The notes under the pieces are model-generated. The model saw nothing but the letters and a program-made list of their open reading frames with translations. It had not been told where the DNA came from and did not search any database. This document shows positions 27,662 to 38,868 of a DNA stretch of 59,479 bases, one piece after another (positions within the stretch are counted from its first letter, which is position 1; each line of letters starts with the position of its first letter). Made by a program: the position numbers and the translations under genes. Where the stretch lies: positions 1 to 59,479 of the forward strand of contig NW_001914937.1 of the NCBI RefSeq assembly GCF_000208925.1, written 5' to 3'. This DNA is from Entamoeba histolytica HM-1:IMSS. Taxonomy: Eukaryota > Evosea > Mastigamoebida > Endamoebidae.

Positions 27662-30229
27662 ATGACAACAATACAAACACAACAAACACCAACAAACCAA
27701 AGTCCACCTCTTCAAAAAAAGAGCAAAGAAGGGACAAGTTCTTTAGAAAATTCAAAGGATGATGATAATAGTGAACATACAGAAGAAGATAGTTTCGTTT
27801 CAAGTCAAACTGAAAGTTATTCAAGTCAGTCTTCTTATTCAAGTCAATCAAGTCAAAACTCTGAAACGTCAAATGATTCTATGGAACAAATGCAAGAAAT
27901 AGTTGATGCAATGCAAGTACAAATTCGACAATATAAACAATTATTAGAAACAACACAAAGTCAAATGGAAAAACAAATTATTACACTTCAAATGGATAAT
28001 AAAGAATTAAAAAATAGGATAAAAGAAAAAGATGGGAAATTAATTAAAGCAGCAGATGCAATTAAAACTATGGTTAATGACATGAAAGACTTAGGAGAAG
28101 AAAAAAGAAAACTTGCAGAAGAAAGTGTTAAAGATAAAGAAGATCTAGCATCTTTATATAAACGATTAGGACAATTAGAAAATAGTACTGGTAAAATAAG
28201 TCTAAATGAACTTGAAGTATCAATAGTTTTTAAATTAGAAAAAAATCAAGTTGTTTCAGCCGAAGTTATTAAAAAGAATGTTGACCAACAAAAACAAGAT
28301 TTAAAACTTCAAATTGAAGTTCTTGAAAAGAATTTAATGACAAGTAAAAGTGATTTATATTCATTAAAATCAATAAATGAAGATCTTAATAAACAAATTA
28401 AATCAACAGAAAATATTAAAAAAGAAGTTATTGAATTACGTAAAGAAAAATTAACTTTACAACGAAAGGTTGATGAATTAAATACAATTATCTCTAACTT
28501 AAAACATTCAAAAAAGAATAGTATTAGTATTAAAGGAGAATCTAATGAATCAAACTCTTTTAAAGAAGATGCTATTGATATTATTAGTAGAATAACTACT
28601 TTTAAACCACAAGGAATGTTTGACCAAACAACCTACGAAGAATTTGCTTTGTTACAAGAACAAAATGCATTTAACCCATATATGTTTACTCATGTACAAG
28701 CACAATGTACTGCTAAATTAAAAAATACATTTAACTCATTTATTAAAACATCACAAATACCTTCAATTCAAGCAATTAAGGATTATAGTGAAATATATAG
28801 TAATGTTTCAAATAAATGTTTCTTTGCTACATACCTTAAACGAGAAGCTCCTCATTTAAAAGTTTATCATGATGTACTTATTGAAATAACTCAATTTAAT
28901 GCAAAATACTGTAAAGTTAAACCAACAACAACATTAAAGAAAAGTATTAATAAATTAAGTTTTGTTTCAAGTTCTAATACATCAGCTGCAACAAATGTAA
29001 TGAATAACCAATGGCTAAGAAGAAGAAGAGCAACAGCCGTAAGTGTAATACCAAAATATCAAGACTATTCTTTATTAGCCAAACAATTATCTCAACCAAC
29101 ATTTGAAGAAGATACAAAAAAAGGAATTAATATAAAAGAAGAAAATAACTTATATAGATTACTTTGTTGGACAGGAAAAGATATTTGGGCATGTACTAAG
29201 CCAACTAATAATAAAAGTATTATTCATGTATTTAATAATATTAATGAAAAACCAATACAAAGTCTTGAAATAGAAGGAAATATTTGTGCTATTATTTATT
29301 GTAATGGAAAAGTATATATTGGTAAAACAAACAGTGTTATTGAATGTTATAATAGTAATGACGGTACTAAGAAAAATGAATATCATTTAGAAAGTGAAGG
29401 CGCTATAACTCATTTAGAAAGTGTAGGAAGAAAAGTTATTGGATTTACAGAAGACAAAAACTATGTTGAAATAGATATTAAACATGATAAAAAGAAAGAA
29501 AAAAAATTACAATTACAAAGTGATATTCGAACAGCAGCATTAGTTGATGATTCTTTATGGATTGGTACATTTGCAGGATTACATATATATGATCCAGATA
29601 AGAAAAGAAAAACAAGTATAGTAAAAGGAATTTCAAAGAATGAAATTATTCAAGTAATAAGAGCATATGACTCAGTATGGGTTGTTATGAAAGATAATAT
29701 TTATATTGTTGATATTCAATCACAAAATGTTAAAAAAGTTATTTCTGCTCCAATCGAAAAAATAAAACTTATTGGAAATCAAGTCTGGATATTACAAAAA
29801 ACAGGAGACATTAAAATTTATGATAGTGAAAAACTAGAACTTGTTACTGAACATCATATCACTACAAAACCTTTAATTGACATAATTCCTGTCTTTAAAA
29901 CTATAAATGAATCATCAACCTCTGAGAAAAAAGAATGGGTTTGTATTATTTGTGATGAAGATGGTAAGTTTAGTAGTGTAGGAACAAAATACCCATATCA
30001 TAATTGGACTGCAATTCTTTCAACAGAAACTAATACTCACACTTGTTATAAATGTAATAAAAAATTTAATAAAGGTGGTATTTACTGTAAAAATTGTGGA
30101 AGAGTTTTTATATGTGATAAATGTAGAGAAGATATTGATTTTATATCTTCATTAACTTCGACAGAACTTTGTATTCATTACCCAATGAAAAAACCTTTAA
30201 CTAAACCTTCATTAGAGAAGAAATTATAA
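27662..30229 (+). CDS. Large coiled-coil, beta-propeller, FYVE-like zinc protein
   Basis: 855 aa. Residues 1-75 are Gln/Ser/Thr-rich and disordered (SSQSSYSSQSSQNSE). Residues 75-285 form a long coiled coil. Residues about 300-440 are a helical domain (ISRITTFKPQGMFDQTTYEE, FFATYLKREAPHLKVYHDVL) that might be a divergent DH-like bundle. Residues 495-760 show WD/propeller-like strands (DIWACTKPTN, SLWIGTFAGLHIY, SVWVVMKDNIYIV). The C terminus carries paired cysteines (CYKCNKKF, YCKNCGRVFICDKC) spaced as in a FYVE finger but without the basic RRHHCR phosphoinositide patch. It is probably an Entamoeba scaffold or divergent Rho exchange factor. The function is not assigned. Confidence 0.8.
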   Translation: MTTIQTQQTPTNQSPPLQKKSKEGTSSLENSKDDDNSEHTEEDSFVSSQTESYSSQSSYSSQSSQNSETSNDSMEQMQEIVDAMQVQIRQYKQLLETTQSQMEKQIITLQMDNKELKNRIKEKDGKLIKAADAIKTMVNDMKDLGEEKRKLAEESVKDKEDLASLYKRLGQLENSTGKISLNELEVSIVFKLEKNQVVSAEVIKKNVDQQKQDLKLQIEVLEKNLMTSKSDLYSLKSINEDLNKQIKSTENIKKEVIELRKEKLTLQRKVDELNTIISNLKHSKKNSISIKGESNESNSFKEDAIDIISRITTFKPQGMFDQTTYEEFALLQEQNAFNPYMFTHVQAQCTAKLKNTFNSFIKTSQIPSIQAIKDYSEIYSNVSNKCFFATYLKREAPHLKVYHDVLIEITQFNAKYCKVKPTTTLKKSINKLSFVSSSNTSAATNVMNNQWLRRRRATAVSVIPKYQDYSLLAKQLSQPTFEEDTKKGINIKEENNLYRLLCWTGKDIWACTKPTNNKSIIHVFNNINEKPIQSLEIEGNICAIIYCNGKVYIGKTNSVIECYNSNDGTKKNEYHLESEGAITHLESVGRKVIGFTEDKNYVEIDIKHDKKKEKKLQLQSDIRTAALVDDSLWIGTFAGLHIYDPDKKRKTSIVKGISKNEIIQVIRAYDSVWVVMKDNIYIVDIQSQNVKKVISAPIEKIKLIGNQVWILQKTGDIKIYDSEKLELVTEHHITTKPLIDIIPVFKTINESSTSEKKEWVCIICDEDGKFSSVGTKYPYHNWTAILSTETNTHTCYKCNKKFNKGGIYCKNCGRVFICDKCREDIDFISSLTSTELCIHYPMKKPLTKPSLEKKL

Positions 30230-32015
30230 TATAAATCTTCTCTGTTCATTTTTCTAATTTCGTTCAAATAATTTATCAAACAAATACTTAATAAATAACT
30301 CAATTAACTATTATTTATTTTTCTTTTTATTATTATTAATTAATTTAAAAACTATTTAATAAACTATTTCATTAAATATCATTATTTGATTATTTATTTT
30401 ATTAATTATTCTTATAATGTTATATTCTTTAATTCTAATTAATTTTTACTAATAAACTAATTAAATAATTATTCTATTTTCCTTAAAACTCTTCACTCAG
30501 TTTGTTTAATTAGATAACATACAAAATTTAAATAATATTTTTGTATTTTAATTAGTTTTAGCACTTATTTTGTTCATAGTCATTATTTTTTGTAGTATCA
30601 AATAATACGTTTATTGATTCTTTATTTTTATAAATTGACTTTGGCATATATCAGTCTTTGAAGAATTTCTGTTGTGTAATAAAATTAACAACCAACAAGT
30701 AGAAAAAATACCAAATTATTTGACAATTTTGTTGTATTTTAAAAATAAATTTATTGTTTTATTGACATATTTTCTAATATTTTATATTTGATTATAAATT
30801 AAAATTATATTGAGTTTTATATTTGTTTCTTTTAATAATATTGCTAAAAAAATTATTAAACCATTTAGTTTTTTTTTATAATTCAAAATATTTGGATTGA
30901 TTTGCAAATGTTGTAAGTTCAATTACATATAAGAAATATCATAAAATAATGATGTTGAGTAAATTCTATCTTAGTGAATAATCTCCATAACACTAATTGA
31001 AATAATAGGAAAACAAGAATTGAAATAGATAACATTGAATATAATATAATAGTAACTTCAAAAAAGACAAGAAGATAGACATGAATAAAAAATAATACTC
31101 AAAACATATGAAATTTATTGGGTATTCATCTAAATATAAAACACGCACAATGAATGACGAATAGCATGATTTTAAATTCAATGAATATAAAAATAACCTT
31201 ACTTCATACAATTATTGTAAACATTAAATTAAAAGAAAATACAACAGATAGAATAATGAAAATCACAAATACAATTAATATCTTCATTAATATTTCAAAC
31301 AGTTAAATAGACAATAAATAAAGAAATACAAGAAATATTTGTTTATAGCAATATTACTTAATAATGAAAGATTATTTACTATTTTAAGAAATGTCTTTAC
31401 CAATGGTAAAAATATAATAACACTAAAGACAATAAAAAATTAATTGATAAAATGACTCTGGATTAATAATAAACAAAAATAATTAACTCAATCTTTTTAT
31501 AATTAGGATTAGTTTAGAAAATTAAAAAAATTTAATAAAAAAAAATGACTCGTTTTATTTTTTTTTTTACTCGAAAATTTTGTAACTGAACCAAAGTCTA
31601 TGACTATTAATAACAATTTATTTATTTTATAATTGTTTGTTATTTAGTTATAATTATTTTTTATTAAATAAAGCATTGACTGAAATGTAATGAAATAACA
31701 TATTGTAAAAATATCCAGAAAATACCCCCCCATTATTATTAAAACAACCAATCATCTCTGACGGATTTAAACATTCTTCAAATTTTTTTGAAATTTCAAG
31801 AGAAATTTATTAATTATTTTAGATATCCATAACAAAGTTAATTTTTAACTATTGAGCGTTAACATTATTGAAAACAATCAATAAAAAACAAAAAACCATA
31901 TCAATAAGAAACACACAATCAATAACTTTTCTATTTTTAAATAAGAAGCAATCTTTAATAAGACTGTTAGTTTCCTTTAAAGAATAAGTAAACTATTTTT
32001 GTTTTCTTCTTTTAA
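30230..32015. other. Long AT-rich intergenic region
   Basis: About 1.8 kb with no open frame that looks coding and no transposon protein motif on either strand. It is made of AT-rich simple sequence with many TTAATT/AATAAT runs and a C run (CCCCCCC) near 31726. It could hold an unrecognised SINE or ERE-type repeat, but none could be identified by eye. Confidence 0.5.
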
Positions 32016-32231
32016 TTAAAGCCTATGTTTAAACATTGCATTTTCGCAACGTGAAGGTTCATTTGTATATATCCTTTGATTTGGATTAACTACAATAAAT
32101 CCATCAAAAGGAAGATGATATAAAATTGATTTAACTTCATTATCTGAAAAAATATCTTCATCTGAGAAGAATGTTTCTTCTTCATTACCTAATGATGAAT
32201 GAGAATAAGAATTAATTCGTTGTTCTTGCAT
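32016..32231 (-). CDS. Small hypothetical acidic protein
   Basis: 71 aa starting MQEQRINSYSHSSLGNEEET, rich in acidic residues and Asn, then SILYHLPFDGFIVVNPNQRI and a basic end. The frame is open 18 codons upstream but has no earlier Met and no clear GTTTGT/TAG join. No domain was recognised. It could be a genuine short gene or a chance frame. Confidence 0.35.
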   Translation of the reverse strand: MQEQRINSYSHSSLGNEEETFFSDEDIFSDNEVKSILYHLPFDGFIVVNPNQRIYTNEPSRCENAMFKHRL

Positions 32232-32844
32232 TAGATTTGAAGAGTGATTATTTTCAGTTACACCATCAAAAAAAGTAATACTCCTTTAGACTTTTTTAGA
32301 TATATAAAAATAGAATAGTAAATAAACAAACAATCGAATTATGAAGAATGGTTCAAATATTTAAGCTCCAAATACAATTTATAGAAAAAAGAGAAAATTT
32401 ATTCTTTTTATTTTTATCTTTAAGAACTTTAAAAAAATTAAAAAAAAATTAAAAAATAAAAGAAGTTAGTCTATTTTTGAAGTATATCTTAAAATTATTT
32501 GACATTTAAATAATGAGATATTTCAAGTGCGAATACCCAATTTGAAAAGAAAGAATAACGATAATAAGAGAGTGTTCTGACAATAAAAGGAATGATGGAC
32601 AATAAAGTAGTAAAGTGAGGTTTTAACTAAAGAAAAAAAAGGATTATGGACCAACGAAGATAAAAAAAAAAGAAAAACCAATACAAATGATAATTAGAAA
32701 CAAACTATTATAAACCCTTGTTACCAAATTTTGCTGACTAAGCACTTCGTTTAAGTCCTTTAAACAAAATTATCAAAGAAAGAAGAGAATTGAAAGAATT
32801 TTGGTTGTTTATATTAAAGAACTAATTAAATTCACTTTATATTC
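32232..32844. other. Intergenic region upstream of NifS
   Basis: 613 nt, AT-rich, closed in all frames. The end (AAAGAACTAATT, then AAATTCACTT about 20 nt before the ATG) contains GAAC-like and Inr-like pieces of an Entamoeba promoter for the NifS gene. Confidence 0.5.
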
Positions 32845-34017
32845 ATGCAAAGTACAAAATCAGTTTATCTTGATAATAATGCTACTACCATGGTTGATCC
32901 AGAAGTGTTAAATAGTATGCTTCCATATTTTAGTGAAATTTATGGTAATCCAAATTCACTTCATGCATTTGGTCAAAAAGCTAGAAAAGCACTTTCAGAT
33001 TCATTAGATATTATTTATGAATGTATTGGTGCAAGTGATGATGATACTGTTTTAATTACTGCTAATTCTACAGAAGGAAATAATACTGTATTAAAGACTA
33101 TGTTAGCACGTTATGAAACAATGAAAGGGAGAAATAAAATTATTGTTTCTCAAATTGAACATCCATCAATTAGTGAATCTGAGAAATATTTAAAAGAAAG
33201 AGGTATTGAAGTTATTAAAATGCCTGTAAATGAAGATGGTGTTGTTGATCCTAAAGATTTAGAAAGACTAATTGATGATAAAACAGCTTTAGTTAGTTGT
33301 ATGTGGGTAAATAATGAAACGGGTTTAATTATGCCAGTTGAAGAATTATGTAAAATTGCACATGATCATGGTGCACTTTTCCATTCTGATGCAACTCAAG
33401 CTATGGGAAAAATTAAAGTTAGTGTTAAAGATGTTCCTGTTGATTATTTAACTTTTACTGCTCATAAATTCCATGGTCCAAAAGGTGTTGGTGCTTTATT
33501 CATTAGAGCAGGTAAACCAATTACACCATTATTACATGGTGGAGAACAAATGGGTGGTTTAAGATCTGGTACAATTGATACACCAAGTGTTGTTGGAATG
33601 GCTGTAGCATTAAAGAAAGCAACTCATGACATTAATATTGAAAACACTTATGTTAGAAAATTAAGAGATAAACTCGAAGCTGCTCTTAGAACTATTCCTG
33701 ATGTTACTATCGTTGGTAAACCAGAATTAAGAGTCCCTAATACTATTCTAGTTGCTTTTAAAGGTGTTGAAGGTGAGGCTATGTTATGGGATCTTAATAA
33801 ACATGGTATTGCCGCTTCTACTGGTAGTGCTTGTGCTTCTGAATCACTTCAAGCTAATCCAACATTTAAAGCAATGAAATTTGGTGAAGACTTATCTCAT
33901 ACTGGTATTCGTTTATCCTTATCTCGTTTTAACACTGAAGAAGAAATTGATTATACTATTGACATTATTAAGAAATCTGTTGATCGTCTAAGACAATTAT
34001 CATCAACATATGCTTAA
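32845..34017 (+). CDS. NifS: NifS-type cysteine desulfurase (Fe-S cluster assembly)
   Basis: 390 aa. SVYLDNNATTMVDPEVLNSM opens the class V aminotransferase fold. SDATQAMGK supplies the cofactor-contact Asp. The PLP lysine is in FTAHKFHGPKGVGAL (about residue 208). The active cysteine is in STGSACASES (about 328-336), on the long loop of NifS/IscS group I enzymes. It releases sulfur from cysteine for Fe-S assembly with NifU. In Entamoeba the NIF system replaces ISC and was acquired from epsilon-proteobacteria (established). No organelle-targeting extension is visible here. Confidence 0.95.
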   Translation: MQSTKSVYLDNNATTMVDPEVLNSMLPYFSEIYGNPNSLHAFGQKARKALSDSLDIIYECIGASDDDTVLITANSTEGNNTVLKTMLARYETMKGRNKIIVSQIEHPSISESEKYLKERGIEVIKMPVNEDGVVDPKDLERLIDDKTALVSCMWVNNETGLIMPVEELCKIAHDHGALFHSDATQAMGKIKVSVKDVPVDYLTFTAHKFHGPKGVGALFIRAGKPITPLLHGGEQMGGLRSGTIDTPSVVGMAVALKKATHDINIENTYVRKLRDKLEAALRTIPDVTIVGKPELRVPNTILVAFKGVEGEAMLWDLNKHGIAASTGSACASESLQANPTFKAMKFGEDLSHTGIRLSLSRFNTEEEIDYTIDIIKKSVDRLRQLSSTYA

Positions 34018-34177
34018 ACTTTATTTGTTAAAGGATTTACTTTCCTATTATCAACTAATTTAACATTTTTTAACATTTAATTATGTCTTTTTTCTTTTTT
34101 TTAAATTAATTTGTTATAATTTTTTTATTCATAAATATTCTTCTTCTTTAAAATTAAACTATATTACTCAATTACAC

Positions 34178-34573
34178 TTAATTAAAATGATTAAAGTTCA
34201 TTTGCTCTAAATAATAGTTTTCGTTGTACCGATTTTGGTTCATCATATTAACCCTTAACTGAATTAATGCATCTTCAATAATATAATTGTTATTATGAAG
34301 TAATTGAAGAGCTTCTGTTTTATCAAATTTTACATAAGGAGGTGTCATGGCTTCAGCCTTAGCCATATACTCATCAATTTTTTCAGATGGTAATGCATCA
34401 CATCTATAAATTAATATTCCAGCAGTCTCTGCAACATCAGAACGAGTTAATCCATCACATTTGGCTTTATTAACACATCTAGCAAATGTAGGTCTTGATC
34501 CAGCAAAGTATTTTTGTGTAGGAATAACAGCTTGGAATTGTGGACCAGCCCTTGTATAATGTTTTGTTGTCAT
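34178..34573 (-). CDS. ELM2-domain protein (chromatin/HDAC corepressor type)
   Basis: 131 aa. YTRAGPQFQAVIP matches the RVGPQYQA(V)IP opening of the ELM2 domain. ILIYRCDALPSEKIDEYMAK and EALQLLHNNNYIIEDALIQL match its second half, where SANT-linked family members bind histone deacetylase. There is no SANT/Myb domain after it, and the protein ends in an Asn-rich tail. An N-terminal or C-terminal exon is not apparent. It may act as a minimal corepressor subunit in the nucleus (inference). Confidence 0.82.
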   Translation of the reverse strand: MTTKHYTRAGPQFQAVIPTQKYFAGSRPTFARCVNKAKCDGLTRSDVAETAGILIYRCDALPSEKIDEYMAKAEAMTPPYVKFDKTEALQLLHNNNYIIEDALIQLRVNMMNQNRYNENYYLEQMNFNHFN

Positions 34574-34821
34574 AGCTATTCTTTCTATTTTTTTTAGATA
34601 TTAAATTTTTTTCTTTTTATTTTTTCATCTTTTCTTCTTACTTAAAAATTATAAAATTTCATCTTCTCATTTAAATAATCATCTGATTAAAATTTCTAAT
34701 AACCCACACACTCGTTATTTATTATAGTATGATATTATATATTATATCTCTACTAGTTCAATGAAGATAATTTATTTAAAATAAAAAGTATTATTTAATA
34801 AAAATATTAAATTTTATGAAA

Positions 34822-36006
34822 TTAATGAATTAATGGATCAATAAAGTCATATAACTTTTGAGTTTCAAGTAATTTTAAATGTCTGTACTTACCAAGGAAA
34901 GTTACGTTTGGAGTGAAAAGAGAACATGCTTTGAGAGATTCTTCATTAACTAATTTGTCACCATTAGAAAATATTACCTTGTATTTACTGTCGAATGAAT
35001 CTCCTTCAAACTCAATTCTATAAGGTGTTTCATATCCAAGTGAATATCCACAATGAGTTTCAACACCAAAAGGAATTGTCCAATTGTATTTTTCATAGTA
35101 TGCTCGAATGGAATTAGTTAAAATATATTCTGCTTTGTCTTTCATTTCATCAAACATATTATAAGCATCAACAAGATCTTTTGCAAAGAATTGTTTACCA
35201 CTTTTTTTAAATACTATTAAAGGTTCATTACTCCAATAATCTGGATTTGGAGAAAGAGAAATAATTGATTGAATTGATCTTCCTAAATCACGAGCTAATT
35301 TTTCATTAATTGGTAATCCAATATTTTCACCAACAAGTAGTTCTTTGATAGCAAGACCAGAACCAAGGAATGGGGCACTTAAAGGAATCCATTTATCAAT
35401 ATAAGTATCACAAAATTCTTTTCCTAGATAATCTAGCAATTTATAAGTAATAAAAGCACCCATAGAATGTGATATAATCACAACTTTTCTTTTTGTATTT
35501 TCATATCCAGACACAATAAAATCTTTAACAGATTTAAGATATTCATCAGAAACATCATTTGATCTCCAATCATATCCAGCACCAAAAAGATCAAATAATT
35601 CAACATATCCTTGATTTTTCAAATGTTGAATTAATCCATGAAATGCGTGCGTTAATCTTTTTACAATTGGAATTGGACAAAGGGTGTCTATTGCATAGGT
35701 ATTTCCAAATTGAGGAATTCTAATAGAAATACCAGGAATATTTTCTAATTTATTTGTAATAGGGTTCCATACTCCATGTAAATACCATAAATAACAATCG
35801 TCAGTAAATGAAATAGCGTCTTTCACAGTAACCCAACTTCTAAACCAACCTTTATGTCTACTACATTTTTGTGGAAATGGTTGATAGTTATCATCAACAT
35901 CAATTTTTGATTCAAGAATAGTAGACATAAGACCAGGAACAAGGATAATTGGTTTTCTTTCAATAGCAAAAGAAAGAGTAAGTAATGTTAAAAGAAAGAA
36001 AGTCAT
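34822..36006 (-). CDS. LCAT/lysosomal phospholipase A2-like lipase, secreted
   Basis: 394 aa. The signal peptide is MTFFLLTLLTLSFAIE, followed at once by RKPIILVPGLMSTILES, the oxyanion-side strand of the LCAT family. FDLFGAGYDWRSND and the nucleophile motif ISHSMGAF (Ser about 181) are clear. A later acid candidate lies in VIFSNGDKLVNE, and the last His in GKYRHLKLLE completes a plausible Ser-Asp-His triad. Members transfer or hydrolyse acyl groups of phospholipids in the lysosome or outside the cell. The length is normal and no break is seen. Confidence 0.9.
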   Translation of the reverse strand: MTFFLLTLLTLSFAIERKPIILVPGLMSTILESKIDVDDNYQPFPQKCSRHKGWFRSWVTVKDAISFTDDCYLWYLHGVWNPITNKLENIPGISIRIPQFGNTYAIDTLCPIPIVKRLTHAFHGLIQHLKNQGYVELFDLFGAGYDWRSNDVSDEYLKSVKDFIVSGYENTKRKVVIISHSMGAFITYKLLDYLGKEFCDTYIDKWIPLSAPFLGSGLAIKELLVGENIGLPINEKLARDLGRSIQSIISLSPNPDYWSNEPLIVFKKSGKQFFAKDLVDAYNMFDEMKDKAEYILTNSIRAYYEKYNWTIPFGVETHCGYSLGYETPYRIEFEGDSFDSKYKVIFSNGDKLVNEESLKACSLFTPNVTFLGKYRHLKLLETQKLYDFIDPLIH

Positions 36007-36121
36007 TTATTAAAGAATTAATCAGATCAAAAGAAAACAAATTGATAAATGTTCATTTTTTGTATCTTTCATTAAAATTCTTAAAACATAAAAAAAAAGG
36101 AACAAAATAAAAGTCTTTAAA

Positions 36122-37175
36122 TTATTTGGAACGAGTTTTTTGTTCTTGTAATTGTTTCCATTGTTTTTGAATACCACTGATTAATGAATTAAGTCGTTGA
36201 GTTGTTTCTTTTAATTTATTATTAGAATATTTTGAACTCATTTTTTTTAAGAATTGTATTCTATTTTGAACCATATCTTTTTGAATAACTCTTCCTTTAT
36301 CTAAAATGGATTGTAATATACTTCTCTTTCTATCAAATATTTGTTTTCTTAATGAATTTATTTCTGAAACATATTTCTTTTCTTCTTCTGTTGTTTTTTT
36401 TAATAAATTAAATAATTTGTTATAGTTTGTTGATGCACTTTCTGTTCCAATCTATTAATTATGTTATTGTTTTGATTGTTATTTGTAAAAATATAACAAA
36501 CTCTTCCTAATCGAATTGATACCATAATAGCATCAATTCCTTCTAATACTTTTTGTGTCTTTAAATGTGATTCTTTAGATTTAAATTGTACTTTTTCATA
36601 TCGTTCTTGAAGTGAAATAAGTTGTTCATCAGTTTTAATATCTTCAATTTCTTCCATCATACCGTCTGCAATTTTTGTTATTACTGGTGCATATTTTGGC
36701 ATTCCTTCATATACAGGAATTGATGGAATATCTGCAATAGAAATAAACTATTTTTTAATATATTTTTTTTATTAATTTACTATAATAAACAAACATCAGG
36801 ATTCATTCTCATACGATTCTCGATCTTATTTTTAAATAATATTTTATGTTGTAAATGTGGTGGTAAAGCATTAACAGTGTTTTGAAGTACCTTAACCCAT
36901 TTAGATTTTATTTGTCTAATACGTAATAATTTTTCTTTTAAAACTTCGATGATGTGTGCTGTTCTAACAAAGTCAGCTTTACAAATTGAATTACGAATAT
37001 CACCAAATGCTGAATCAATATCGTCAAGTGTTTCTTTTTCAATATCTTCTGTATCAGAAATATGTGTTTCTGCTGATAAAATTGAGTCCTCAACGGCTTG
37101 AAGATGGTCAGTACATATGTGAATTGGTACTGCCATTACTACTATTAAAATCCCCAAAATTAAGGTTATTTTCAT
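36122..37175 (-). CDS. Secreted coiled-coil protein of unknown function, three exons
   Basis: Exons are 37175-36795, 36747-36502 and 36451-36122. The introns of 47 and 50 nt both read GTTTGT...TAG and keep phase 0. The product is about 318 aa. A signal peptide (MKITLILGILIVVMAVP) is followed by long amphipathic helices: SILSAETHISDTEDIEKETL in exon 1, KIADGMMEEIEDIKTDEQLI in exon 2 and EEEKKYVSEINSLRKQIFDR in exon 3. There is no transmembrane segment after the signal and no ER retrieval signal (ends KTRSK). Only two cysteines lie in the mature part. No family was recognised. The unspliced frames look like separate short genes; only splicing gives the full protein. Confidence 0.7.
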
Positions 37176-38235
37176 TGTAATATTATAATTTTTTTAGTTC
37201 GTTGATTTTTGTTTTTTTTTAAGTTCTTCATTTTTTTTTTATTTTTCTTACTTCATTCTTCAAATTTGATTATTAATACTAACAAATAGTTCTTTGATTA
37301 AAATAAACAACTTTCTGGTTATCATTATTCATTATTAATCAATAGCATTCTCTAATAATACATTTCAAAAGAGAAAAAAAAGTATTTTTAGTCAATACAA
37401 AGTAGAATCAAAACTAAGTATATATTATCTAATATTCATCCATAAGAATATATTATTTCAAATATTTTTAAATTAGCGTTAATTATATAAATATATTAAG
37501 TAATTTTATTAATTAGAACATAAAGAATAGAAGAGTTGAACCAAACAATAACTTCTTATTATTTATATACTATTTTTTGTTTGGTCCTTTTCAAATTCTA
37601 TTAAAATGATATTTTTCAATTTAACAATTATGTTGTTCATAAAAATTACTGGTATTGAAAAATAATGATAATAAAGACTATCAAGATTTATATTAGACTA
37701 TCATAACAGTCATTTTGTCAATATTATCACTCTAAAACTCACTGATATTAAAAGATTAAATAAAATAATTTTATGTGACATTATTTTATTGTATTACTGA
37801 TAAAATATTGTTAAAATTTTTCTTCAATATTATACCTTGACATTAAGAAGATTAGAAGGAAGAAAGAGTTTGTTTTCTTAATGTTTGTAATAATTAGGCA
37901 TTTACTAACAAGTTAAAATTGATAATAAATAATACAATTGATAATAATTATAACATTATTACTAGACTCTATACAGGATTGAATTTTATCAGTTATTAAC
38001 TACTTATTTAATTTTATATTTAAAAATCCAAAAATAAAAATGAAAGATTAATCCAATTATATAAAATAAAAGTAAAATAACTTAGTCACGAACAAATGTA
38101 CTTTTGGTAATTGAAATAGACTGTATTATTCTTCAAACATTATTTAAAAAAAGGAAATAACAAAATTACATAAATATTTTATACTGAAAGAAACCTTAAA
38201 ATGACTGAACTAGCAATACAATTTCCTTACATTCT
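37176..38235. other. Intergenic region, no gene seen
   Basis: About 1.06 kb of AT-rich DNA between two minus-strand genes, closed in all frames. No repeat or transposon motif was recognised. It should contain the promoter of the secreted coiled-coil gene. Confidence 0.55.
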
Positions 38236-38868
38236 CTAAAAAGAAGGTTTCATCCAATTAGATGAAAAAGATGCATAATTAAACGAAGGAGAGGTGTGTG
38301 TAGAATATTGAGGATGTGGTTTTTCTATGAATAATTAATAACATAAATCCAAAGTAATTAAATAACAAAATAACAAACCAAGAAGTCCATCTATTTGAAT
38401 ATAATCAGCATAATCCCTCACAGGAGAAAATGCAGAAGATATACCATTTGTAGAGTCTCCAATGTGATCATGAAACTGAGGTGAAGGAGGACAACTATTA
38501 CTTTTTATTATACTTTGTTGGACTGAGAAATTTTTTAATGGAGTTAAGGTAAATGGTTGTGGTGGTGCTGTTTTATTTAATTTAAGAAAGTACTTTTGTG
38601 CATGACTTCTAATTTGAACAACTGTTTTTGTTCCAATATACTCTTTAATTTTTTTCCAGTCTTTATGAAAGAGAGCAAGACCTTCAACAAATTTAGCATG
38701 TTCAGCATCAGTCCAAACTTCTCTTTTTTTAGTTATTGTGTATTGTTTCCTTTGTTTTTTAGTATATACTAAACGGTCTGATGGTAATGGAGATGATGAC
38801 GTAGATTGTGATGAACCGGGAGAAAGGGGGTATTGAGGAACAAAAGAATCATGAGGTGAAATTGACAT
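38236..38868 (-). CDS. SHAQKYF-type single-repeat Myb transcription factor, two exons
   Basis: Exon 1 is 38868-38379, the intron 38378-38325 (54 nt, GTTTGT...TAG) splits a codon, and exon 2 is 38324-38236. The product is about 192 aa. A Ser/Pro-rich N terminus precedes one Myb repeat (about 58-110): [32 protein letters not shown] and [20 protein letters not shown] identifies the plant-like single-repeat Myb family, which in Entamoeba is linked to stage-specific expression. The exon 2 tail is [20 protein letters not shown] and ends in NWMKPSF. Without splicing the tail would be hydrophobic nonsense. Confidence 0.88.

Noticed and set aside
30230..32015. SINE or ERE-type repeat in the large intergenic region
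   Set aside because: No recognisable 3' LINE-like tail or internal repetition could be read; composition alone is not evidence.
36400..36702. Separate 100-aa gene
   Set aside because: Its C-terminus follows GTTTGT (Val-Cys) and is intronic; the real reading continues at 36451 and begins at 37175.
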